From an uncultured Saprospiraceae bacterium (lineage in GTDB: Bacteria; Bacteroidota; Bacteroidia; Chitinophagales; Saprospiraceae), in contig CALEYL010000027.1 in the NCBI GenBank assembly GCA_937926205.1, forward strand, positions 20,629 to 84,628: a stretch of 64,000 nucleotides of DNA. Reading direction: 5' to 3'. A program made the position numbers and the translations under genes. Every line of letters starts with the position of its first letter. Position 1 is the stretch's first letter. The notes under the pieces are model-generated. The model did not search any database, had not been told where the DNA came from, and saw nothing but the letters and a program-made list of their open reading frames with translations. Shown in pieces: positions 42,022 to 50,700 of this stretch.

Positions 42022-43345
42022 AAAATACCTGCATGCCTGGGCTTACGTCTTTTAAATATTGCCCCGGGTAAAACCACATCGCTTCAGGTGTGAGCTTGAT
42101 AAAAGCATTGGGCTGATATTCCAAAGCCAAGCCTAATTGATGCCCTATGAAACGGCTGGTGCTTTGGTCATCAAAAATCAGCATCACATTAGGACCATAA
42201 ATTCCTTCGTTTACGGAGTATCGCCAAAACACATCATAGTCGGCACTTACTTCAAAGTACTTGAATGGTTTAAAACTGAAATTAGGATGAAAGTCAATTA
42301 GGTTTACAGGCCCAATCAAAGCTGCAAGTCCGAAATATGCCCCCCGTGGGAATAATGGATTGAAGGTGTTGAGTTGATTGTCGTTTTTGCTTTTATCTCC
42401 ACTTATAATTTCAGTTTTTACGCCTATTGTTGGCTCGGTTTTCCTTTTATCAAACGTATAGTTCAGATCTATTGAAGCAGTATAAGCATTGATGTATTGA
42501 TTGCCCCAAGAACCGAATTGATATAAGGCTTCAAAATCGTAGTTCCATGTGTTGGACTTTCGCCAAATTCTTGTTCCAACTGAATGCCGAACCTCTTCAC
42601 CTATGCCTGAATTGTATCTTTTGCTTTGATTATAGTAGCCAATGTAATAAATGTCTATATTATGAATTTTGGGAATTGCATTCCATACAGTATAAGTGCT
42701 CCAAAGTTTCTCTTGTTCATTGAATTTGTCATCAAACATGGCTTGTTGAACCCTTACCGGGTGCGAGTAATAGGCATCTATCTTTAGATTTTTCTTCTTC
42801 CAAAAGATCTTTGCCGCATCATAACTCTGCCTGTTATTTGGCCCTTCCCGCACAGCTATTAATCGCTGTGAACCATACAAGAGTTCCTGTCTTCCAAATC
42901 GAAAAGTTAGACTTTCCAATGGATTTACATCGAAGAATATTTGCTGAATATCCAGCACATTTTGGTCAATAGGTCTATTGGGTGTCACCCTGCCTTCCGC
43001 AAAGGTGCTGTTGAACTGATTGAAAAATCGGAAGTGTTTTGAAAAGTGAAAATCAGTATGGTACAAGAAACGTGTGTAAAAAGAATTATACGATTCTACC
43101 GGAATATCACCCCAGTCTTCATTGGTTAAATGCTGAAATTGGTATCTCACTTCGCAACCATTTGAAAGGTAGCTTGTTGCGTTAGCATTTAGTTTTGTGA
43201 ACTTTATTTTTTTATACCAACTTTTGGTGGTGTCATTTTTTAAATAGCTGTAATCTTCATCATATCTGAGGTTCTGAAACTTGTATTGGGCTTTCAACCC
43301 AAAACTTAATGTAAAGAATATAAATATTGTACACCATGATTTCAT
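41990..43345 (-). CDS. Alginate-export family outer-membrane barrel
   Basis: The 451-aa product has a signal peptide (FIFFTLSFGLKAQ) and a barrel of many amphipathic strands. It shows the family segments FRFFNQFNSTFAEGR, FRFGRQELLYGSQRLIAVREG, and YYSHPVRVQQAMFDD. It is related to AlgE-like outer-membrane pores but probably transports another compound here. It lies in the minus-strand island operon between the DUF606 transporter and the Dps-like fragment, so it may carry the substrate or product of the hydrolases. Confidence 0.8.
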   Translation of the reverse strand: MKSWCTIFIFFTLSFGLKAQYKFQNLRYDEDYSYLKNDTTKSWYKKIKFTKLNANATSYLSNGCEVRYQFQHLTNEDWGDIPVESYNSFYTRFLYHTDFHFSKHFRFFNQFNSTFAEGRVTPNRPIDQNVLDIQQIFFDVNPLESLTFRFGRQELLYGSQRLIAVREGPNNRQSYDAAKIFWKKKNLKIDAYYSHPVRVQQAMFDDKFNEQEKLWSTYTVWNAIPKIHNIDIYYIGYYNQSKRYNSGIGEEVRHSVGTRIWRKSNTWNYDFEALYQFGSWGNQYINAYTASIDLNYTFDKRKTEPTIGVKTEIISGDKSKNDNQLNTFNPLFPRGAYFGLAALIGPVNLIDFHPNFSFKPFKYFEVSADYDVFWRYSVNEGIYGPNVMLIFDDQSTSRFIGHQLGLALEYQPNAFIKLTPEAMWFYPGQYLKDVSPGMQVFFAAFTTQFKF

Positions 43346-43347
43346 TT

Positions 43348-43791
43348 TTAAAATTTTCGTATCAGAACCACACCACCAATAATCATCAACATTCCGATTA
43401 TTCGATAAAAATTAATGCTGTGCTGTTGGTGAACCAATATGTTGAAGTGATCGAGAAAAAGAGAAATCAGCAACTGTCCTCCTACAATTAAACCAAATGT
43501 TAGTGCAGGTCCTAATTTTGGAAATGCCAATACTACAACTGTAACATAAAATGCCCCCAAAGCACCTGCCGTCCAGACATAAGTCGGAACATTCTTAATG
43601 CCAGATAGCTGAAAAGAATTTTTTGTAACAGTAACATAGAATAAAAGTGCTATTGCTCCTACAATAAATGAAATGAGTGATGCCCATACAGGACTGGCTA
43701 TTTCTTTACCCATTTTCGTGTTTAACCCTGCTTGGATAGGTAGCAAAGTCCCCGCTAATGCCACCAATATTATCCAGATAATTTTGTCCAT
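43348..43791 (-). CDS. DUF606 (YdcZ-like) DMT-superfamily transporter
   Basis: From the ATG at 43791 the product is 147 aa with about five membrane helices, including MDKIIWIILVALAGTLLPI, ASLISFIVGAIALLFYV and IIGMLMIIGGVVL. This is the short DUF606 form. An ATG at 43818 would overlap the amidohydrolase gene and add nine residues; the gene start just after that gene's stop (one base) is preferred. The substrate is unknown. Confidence 0.8.
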   Translation of the reverse strand: MDKIIWIILVALAGTLLPIQAGLNTKMGKEIASPVWASLISFIVGAIALLFYVTVTKNSFQLSGIKNVPTYVWTAGALGAFYVTVVVLAFPKLGPALTFGLIVGGQLLISLFLDHFNILVHQQHSINFYRIIGMLMIIGGVVLIRKF

Positions 43792-43792
43792 T

Positions 43793-45565
43793 TTATTTTG
43801 TGTTTTGGTAACCACCAAAGAATCTAACAGGCGACCATGTTGTTATTATATCAATTTTATTTTTATCTAATCCTGAATATTCCTCTGCTCCATAAACAAC
43901 TTCCCCATTCAAAAAAGTAAGTACCGATTCAAGTTTCAAGATTTGTTCTTCGTTCACTTTAAAATAATCATCTGATAACAAAGCAAAATCTGCTAAGTAG
44001 CCTTCTTTTATTTTTCCCCGGTCTTGATCCATCCGAATGAGTTGAGCACTGCCTTGTGTGTAAAGTTTGAGTGCTGTGGCTCTGTCGAGCAAATTATTTT
44101 TACTCATGTGCATAGTGCCTCCAATTGTTTTTCCTGTAGTGAGCCAATACAGACCAATGAAAGGATTGTAACTACTTACACGTGTACCATCTGACCCCAT
44201 GCCAACAGTGATGCCCAATTCTAACATTCTTTTAACTGGTGGCGTTTGTTCTGCTGCTTGCTTTCCATAGCGTTTAATAAAACTTTCTCCTTGAAAAGCC
44301 ATACGATACTGTATCGCTATACCACCACCTAATTCTTTAATACGTATGAGATTCTGTTCAGAAACAGTTTCAGCATGGTCAAAAAACCAGAGCAATCCGT
44401 TCAAAGGAGTTTCTTTGTTGATTTCTTCAATTACATTTAAAAAGCGTGTGATGCTTTCATCATAAGTTGCGTGGATACGAAATGGCCATTTATTTTTTAC
44501 AAGTAAACTCAGCACCTTTTTTAGTTCGCCTTCCATAGCCGGACTTAGTTCCGGTCTTGGCTGATCAAAGTTTTCAAAATCAGCTGCACTCATTACCAGA
44601 TTTTCACCACCGCCTTGCACGTGGTATTCAATTGCATGATAGTGGTCATCGCATCCTTGTCCAATTTCAACTGAGCTTATCCAGCGTGAATAATCATCAT
44701 ATTCTTTTCCTGCTTTTTGAGCAAATAGATAATACGGAAGCCTCACCGTAAGCTCATTACTTTTGCAAAGCTTATTGCTGATTCCATAATCATCAGGATA
44801 ATTTTGAAACCCACCACCCGCATCCATCACGGTAGTTATTCCGAAGCGGTTCAACTCACGCATAAAGGATTTTGTGGAGTTCACCTTTTCTTCATCATTC
44901 AACTCCGGAAGTTTGGCAAGGGTGGAGTAAAGTAAAAAAGCATTGGGCTCTGCTACTAATAGTCCGGTCGGGTTTCCCTGAATGTCTTTTTCAATGAGTC
45001 CTCCTTTTGGGTTGGGTGTTGTAGCATCAATTTTCAATTCTGCCAATCCAGCCTTGTTCAAATAAGCATGCCCATACAAATGGAGTATGAAAGTAGGCAC
45101 ATTACCTGTGGCTGTGTTTATTTCTTCCAAGGTAGGCAAACGCTTTTCTTCAAACTGATATGCATTCCAACCACCTACTACTCTTACCCATTGGCCGGCA
45201 GGTGTTCGTTTCGCTTGTTCGCTCAACATTTCTAAGGCACGCTTCAAAGAGCGAACACCATCCCAACGCAATTCGGTATGATAGAATCTGCCACCACGAA
45301 TTACATGCAGGTGTGAATCAAAGATTCCGGGTATGAGACATTTGCCTTTTGCATCAATCATTACTGTGCTTTTACTCCTGTAAGCCAGAACCTGCTTATC
45401 TGTACCAACTTTCATAATTTTACCATTGGCTACGGCCACTGCTTGAGCGGTTGTTTTATTGTCATCTAAAGTGTAAACCGAAGCATTATAAATGATGGTT
45501 TCTGCTTTTTGCGCAAAAGCCAAATGGCAGTATAGTGCCAAACATGTTGCTAGCAAGAGTTTCAT
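43793..45565 (-). CDS. Exported YtcJ-like amidohydrolase
   Basis: The 590-aa product has a signal peptide (LLLATCLALYCHLAFAQ) and the amidohydrolase metal motifs SHLHVIRGG near residues 87-95 (HxH), RIHATYDESI and the terminal Asp motif GSDGTRVSSYNP. It is a second YtcJ-like enzyme in the window, unlike the lipoprotein at 12524-14227 in local sequence. It probably works in the periplasm on an imported amide or ester. It follows the exported isochorismatase-like gene by 21 bp. Confidence 0.85.
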   Translation of the reverse strand: MKLLLATCLALYCHLAFAQKAETIIYNASVYTLDDNKTTAQAVAVANGKIMKVGTDKQVLAYRSKSTVMIDAKGKCLIPGIFDSHLHVIRGGRFYHTELRWDGVRSLKRALEMLSEQAKRTPAGQWVRVVGGWNAYQFEEKRLPTLEEINTATGNVPTFILHLYGHAYLNKAGLAELKIDATTPNPKGGLIEKDIQGNPTGLLVAEPNAFLLYSTLAKLPELNDEEKVNSTKSFMRELNRFGITTVMDAGGGFQNYPDDYGISNKLCKSNELTVRLPYYLFAQKAGKEYDDYSRWISSVEIGQGCDDHYHAIEYHVQGGGENLVMSAADFENFDQPRPELSPAMEGELKKVLSLLVKNKWPFRIHATYDESITRFLNVIEEINKETPLNGLLWFFDHAETVSEQNLIRIKELGGGIAIQYRMAFQGESFIKRYGKQAAEQTPPVKRMLELGITVGMGSDGTRVSSYNPFIGLYWLTTGKTIGGTMHMSKNNLLDRATALKLYTQGSAQLIRMDQDRGKIKEGYLADFALLSDDYFKVNEEQILKLESVLTFLNGEVVYGAEEYSGLDKNKIDIITTWSPVRFFGGYQNTK

Positions 45566-45586
45566 ACCCGAAAAATTTATTGTTGA

Positions 45587-46288
45587 TTACTTTTTACCTT
45601 CCTGAGCTTGGAACATTTCTTTGGCATATTTGATGCCCAAGCCATATCCACCACCATGCTCTTTAGCAATTTCATTAACTGCATCATAAGTAGCAGGTCT
45701 TGCCCAGTCTCTTTGTAACTCTAATAAATATTGAAGGCTAGTCATTGGATGAGCGCCCGCCTGAATCATACGTTGCACAGCCATATCATGGGCTTCTTTA
45801 CTAACACCACCACAAGCATCAGCAATAAAATAAACTTCATACCCATCAGCCAATGCGCTTAGCACAGGGCCAACTATACACACTTCTGTCCATAGCCCTG
45901 CAAACACAATTTTCTTTTTGTTCTTGCCGGTGATGGCTTTGTACGCAGCTGTGTCTTCCCAAGTGTTCATGGTCGTTCTGTCAATGATTTTCACATTAGG
46001 AAACGCTTCTGTGATTTCAGAGAAAATAGGCCCACTAAATGATTTAGCAGCAACGGAAGTTATAACAGTGGCCACATTAAAAGTTTTAGCAGCTTTTGAG
46101 ATAAGTGCCGCATTATTGCGGATAATCTCTATCGGATGCGATTGCGTTGCAAAAGCCATCTGTGGTTGATGATCAATCATCACCAGAGTGTGGTTTGAAG
46201 AGTCTAAGAGTTTTGGGCTTGGCTTTTGGGCAAATAACATGTTCGTAAGCAGCAATGCTGCCACTGCGAGAATTGTTTTTAATTTCAT
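45587..46288 (-). CDS. Isochorismatase-family hydrolase with signal peptide
   Basis: From the ATG at 46288 the product is 233 aa and starts with a signal peptide (MKLKTILAVAALLLTNMLFAQ). The triad residues are visible as Asp in LVMIDHQ, Lys in a central strand, and the catalytic Cys in GLWTEVCIVGPV. Family members are usually cytoplasmic and hydrolyse amides, imides or isochorismate. An exported member is uncommon. An upstream ATG at 46330 would add 14 residues and hide the signal. The gene begins the operon next to an AraC-type regulator. Confidence 0.85.
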   Translation of the reverse strand: MKLKTILAVAALLLTNMLFAQKPSPKLLDSSNHTLVMIDHQPQMAFATQSHPIEIIRNNAALISKAAKTFNVATVITSVAAKSFSGPIFSEITEAFPNVKIIDRTTMNTWEDTAAYKAITGKNKKKIVFAGLWTEVCIVGPVLSALADGYEVYFIADACGGVSKEAHDMAVQRMIQAGAHPMTSLQYLLELQRDWARPATYDAVNEIAKEHGGGYGLGIKYAKEMFQAQEGKK

Positions 46289-46390
46289 GATTTTGTATTT
46301 TAAATGTTTTACCATACAAATAAAACACAAACCAATCCTTTCAGTTATGCAAAAAAGTCGGCAGTTTTTGTAAAAAATTCCGCTTATTAA

Positions 46391-47299
46391 TTAGGTATGT
46401 GATATTCTGTACTCTAGTGGCGTCATACTTGTTTTCTGCCGGAAAAAGTTCGAGAAGTGGGCCTGATCCTTGAATTTATAAGCAATAGCAATTTCATATA
46501 CGCTATGATTGGTAAATCGCAACATGGTTTTGGTTTCAGATATGATGCGATTGTCTACATATTCTTTGGGGGAAATACCAATAGTTTCCTTTAATGCTTG
46601 AATAAGATATTTTGGCGTAACGTAAAGCATATCTGCAAAGTCATTTATGGTCTTTGTTTCGCGAAGTTTCTCATTTACCAGTTTTTTAAATTGAAAGCCG
46701 ATAAGTTCTTTTCTTGTCGAGAATGATTCTTTAGGAAGGTTGTTTCTCTCATATACTTCATTCACTTTATGAAAGAGGATTTGGAGATATAGTTCAATAA
46801 TTGGCAGACCGCCTAATATTGGCTTTTCGTATTCATATAACATTTTTTCATAAATATCTGATAGCTCAGTAAAATCAGATTCCTGAATAACTAAAAATGA
46901 TTCTCTTGATGGATCCAGGATGGAAAAACGTTTTAATGCTTCTGGGTTGTCACTTGGTATAGATAGAAAATGTGTTTTGAAATGAATCACATAGCCATCC
47001 CAATTTGGATCAGAATCAAAACGGATGAGTTGTCCTGGTTTGAAAAATACCAGTGCATGAAGGTTCTCCAGATTATATTCCTGTTCGTACACGCTCATTT
47101 TGAAATGCGCTTGTCGCATCAGTCCGATTTGGTAAAACGTGGTTCTAAATAGGGGCATCTCTTTTACCACACCCTTACTTATATCCCTGAAACGAAACAC
47201 ATGCACGTCATCACTTTTAGAATGCAGTCCACCCTGAGCCGCTTGATGGAAGTAATTAATTTCAGTGAACTTATTTATAGACTTAAACGGCATAATCAA
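46391..47299 (-). CDS. AraC-family transcriptional regulator
   Basis: The 302-aa product has an N-terminal cupin-like ligand domain (about 1-180) and a C-terminal AraC double helix-turn-helix: TINDFADMLYVTPKYLIQALKETIG and NHSVYEIAIAYKFKDQAHFSNFFRQKTSMTPLEY (cited in part: IAIAYKFKDQAHFSNFFRQ). It lies directly upstream of the isochorismatase-like gene on the same strand and most likely controls the operon in response to a small effector. It sits near the right end of the island. Confidence 0.9.
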   Translation of the reverse strand: MIMPFKSINKFTEINYFHQAAQGGLHSKSDDVHVFRFRDISKGVVKEMPLFRTTFYQIGLMRQAHFKMSVYEQEYNLENLHALVFFKPGQLIRFDSDPNWDGYVIHFKTHFLSIPSDNPEALKRFSILDPSRESFLVIQESDFTELSDIYEKMLYEYEKPILGGLPIIELYLQILFHKVNEVYERNNLPKESFSTRKELIGFQFKKLVNEKLRETKTINDFADMLYVTPKYLIQALKETIGISPKEYVDNRIISETKTMLRFTNHSVYEIAIAYKFKDQAHFSNFFRQKTSMTPLEYRISHT

Positions 47300-47557
47300 A
47301 TTTAGATAAATAGTTTAAAGTAGTGTCATAAGTGGCGCTTTGCACTCTTCCCGCTTTTTTGTGCTTGGCTTGCGTGAAGCAAAAAGTGGGAGGTGTGCAA
47401 TAGGGGTGTCATGAAATTTTTGTACAAGAGATTTTTGATTCTTTTTCTGCGGGTGGTGCGGGAAGATTTTGTTGTGTTGTTGTACAAAGTGATTTTTTTG
47501 TCAATAATGTTGAACATTCCAAGTTTTAGCAGTTTGCCGAATTACCATTGCCCGCCA
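47300..47557. other. Gap between AraC gene and right repeat, no gene seen
   Basis: A frame of 63 codons on the minus strand near 47326-47517 (poly-basic, no motif) is not credible. No promoter of note was recognised. Confidence 0.3.
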
Positions 47558-47669
47558 ACTTAAGTATCCCCGTAATACCTCTTACAAACGAAGTTAGCCG
47601 TTTTTTTCAAATCAGTCCTTGCTTAATGCTGTTTTTCGACGAAGTTGGCGGAGGCTGAATGAGCGGTTC
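47558..47669. repeat. Right direct repeat of the 38.7-47.7 kb island
   Basis: This copy matches 38736-38757 and 38814-38903 in the same orientation, with the 79-bp core 47591-47669 having two mismatches to 38825-38903. Here the two blocks are adjacent, without the hairpin seen in the left copy. Confidence 0.75.
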
Positions 47670-47703
47670 CCGAACAAACTCTTAATTTCGTAACAAACCG
47701 GCA

Positions 47704-47736
47704 TAAAAAAGACAGCCGGATCTTTCGTTCCGGCTG
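47704..47736 (-). terminator. Intrinsic terminator of the first giant secreted-protein gene
   Basis: On the minus strand an 8-bp stem (CAGCCGGA and TCCGGCTG, eight-base loop) is followed by TCTTTTTT. It is about 60 bases downstream of the stop codon at 47800. Confidence 0.8.
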
Positions 47737-47799
47737 CCAGGCAATAATCGTCCAATACTTGTTTTTTCGGGAATCAGCTGGTGTGCTGGCCCCGAACGG

Positions 47800-50700
47800 T
47801 TATTTCCGCTGTAGAACCACCCGCTTCGTCACATCGGGGAATTCGCGACTTTTCACTTTTATCAGGTACATGCCGCTGGAATACATGGACAAGTTAAGAC
47901 TTTCCAAAGCCGTTTGCACCTCGTCTATTTCCCTGAATTGCAGCAGCTTGCCTTCTACGCTGTATACCTCTATGCGCACACTGCTGCCCTGGTACTGTGC
48001 CAAATTCACATTCAATTCGCCTCCCGTCGGGTTGGGGAAAACATCAAATTCTACCTGCCTCAGCGTAGCCTGCGGGGTGGATGGCGTGTCGGGCGAGGCG
48101 AGCTGCGTATTGCTTTCTGTGTAGCTGACATTGGAGAAATTAGCTGTCACGGTGCTGTTATCCGAGTTGTTGGTGAGGACCAAACCCATCTGTATGCAGT
48201 TGTCCATCACGATGCTCTGGGCGCCCATTATGTACCACGCTGCGCCATTGGGCGAAACATACAGGGCAAATTGATTGCCCGTGCGAACGATGCGCAGCCA
48301 GTAGCGATTCTGGCTCAGGTACTGCTGTGGGAATGACTGCCCGTTGGTCTCGGTGCGAAATTCCCGGCGGTTGAACTGACCCAAATTTGTCATCAACTGC
48401 GCTTTTTTTGCACCGGCATCATTGCTCTCGCGCATGACCACGCCGGCCCATCCCGAAGCGTTTCCGGAAATACCTGTTACGAGCGCCGTGATGCTGCCGT
48501 TGCCGCAGAGGGTGCGTTGTGCAAAGGCTGTTTCGTCGGTCGTAAAGGGCGATGCGTAGTAACAGTCAGTACTGGTGGCCGTCCATACACCGGTGGCGGC
48601 GTTGTACGCCATATCGTTGCCATCAGCACAACCGGTCCCATCAGATGTTGCCATCCACCCGGCTGGCAGACCCGTCACGTTTACAATGGTGGTGCAGCTT
48701 GCAGGATTGTCTTTTCCGTCGGTCACGGTAATGGTCACCGGAACGCTCTGGCCCACCTGTAAAGCTGAGATTGTGCCCGGCGAGATCAGGGTATTGGCAA
48801 TGCCACAATTGTCGGTGGCTACAATTTGCAGGTCCAGCGGGCTGTTGCCGCCGTCTATCTGGAAGCTGGCTTCGCCGTTGAAGTTCAAAGTGGCCTGACT
48901 TGCACAAGTGATGGTGGGCAGTGTATTGTCTACATAGTTCGGATCGGCAGCGTCCATCAGGTCGTCGCAGTCGTTATCGATACCGTCGCAGATCTCTGTT
49001 GCAGATGGGTTGATGTTGGAATCGCTGTCGTTGCAATCGCCATTCTGCAAAACATAATCTTCACCGGGCGATTGGCAGGCGTTCGTTGGCGAACCAGCGC
49101 CGTAGCCATCGCCGTCGTTGTCAAAATACCAATCGTTGAAAGGGAGGCCATCGTCCACGAGCGCGTTGCAATCGTCATCAGCGCCGTTACAGACCTCTGT
49201 TGCAGATGGGTTGATGTTGGCGTCGCCGTCGTTGCAATCGCCATTTTGCAGCACATAATCTTCACCGGGCGATTGGCAGGCGTTCGTTGGCGACCCTGCG
49301 CCGTAGCCATCGCCGTCGTTGTCGAAATACCAATCGTTGAAAGTGAGTCCATCATCCACGAGTGCGTTGCAGTCGTCATCGGCGCCGTTACAGACTTCTG
49401 TTGCAGATGGGTTGATGTTGGCGTCGCCGTCGTTGCAATCGGTATCGGTGGTGTTGACCAGCTCCGATGCCATTTTGAACCCTGTTGGTCGATTGCAGGC
49501 GATGAGGAAAGTGCCGGAATGGTAGCCGTCGTTGTCCACGTCCTGAAACCAGGTCTGGTTCATGAACACAGCAGGATCGCCGTCGTTGCAGTCTACATCG
49601 GTGGTGTTGATGAGTTCATCGGCGGTTTTGTATCCTGTCGGGCGTTCGCACCCAGTCAGGATGGCCCAGCCCCGGTAACCGTCGTTATCCCCATCAAGAT
49701 ACCAGGCCTGGCCTGGGAACTCGTCGTCGTCGGAATCGTCGCAGTCGGTGTTGTCGGCGACATAGCCCGTTGGAGCCGTACAGCCTATGGTGGAAACAGC
49801 GGGGTCGCCATATCCATCACCGTCAGTATCCGCATAAAAGGTCGTTTGCACCCCTTCGTCGGTCTGGTTATCGCAGTTGTCGTCGGTGCCGTTGCAGACC
49901 TCCGTTGCATTTGGGTTGACGTTGGGATCGTTGTCGTTGCAATCGCCCGAACAGGTGGTGAATCCGTCTTCATCCAGATCGAAGCCCTCATCCGTATTCC
50001 CGTCGCAATTGTCGTCCATACCGTTGCAGGTTTCGGTGATACCAGGATGGATGGAAGCATCATTATCGTCGCAGTCGATGTCGGTCGTGTTGACCAGTTC
50101 GCCGGCCAGTTTGTATCCGGTGGGGCGGGTACAGCCTTCCTCGGCTAAACCATCATAGTACCCGTCATTATCCAAATCGCGATACCAAATCTGACCGGGG
50201 AACGCATTGGCGTCATCGTCATCACAGTCGGTGTTGTCCGCCACATAACCGTTTGGAGCTGAACAGTCCTGAATCGAAACCGAAGGGTCTCCATATCCGT
50301 CGCCGTCGCTGTCGGCGTAAAAATAGAGGCTACAAGAGGCGAGGGTCCATTTGGAAAAAGAAGCCACGTTTGTAGTTTGTACCCAATTGGCGGAAGCATC
50401 GCGGGCGTTGACGCTGAATTTGACCCAATTCGTTCCATCGAAACGATAGGGGAAGAGGACTAACTCTTCATTGGCATTCAGTTCGTGGTCGAGGTAATTA
50501 AACCTGACAGTGGCATTCAACGCTGTATTGGTAGTGGGAGAAACGTCATAATATCGGATAATTCCCGTCAGCCCGTTTATGTTTTGGGCAACGTGCCCCC
50601 TTTGAATGGTTGTATTGCCGAGGTTTTTATTGGAAGTGATCTGTACGCCGATATTGCCTGGGTTAACATTGTTCGGATTATTGAGCGAAACCGTTTTCTT

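Noticed and set aside
47326..47517. 63-codon minus-strand frame between AraC and the repeat
   Set aside because: Basic, low-complexity and without signal or motif; no promoter was seen.
48826..50148. 440-codon plus-strand frame opposite the first giant gene
   Set aside because: It runs antisense through DxDxDG repeats; Val/Ile-rich text such as VVAIAVV is the mirror of Asp/Asn codons.
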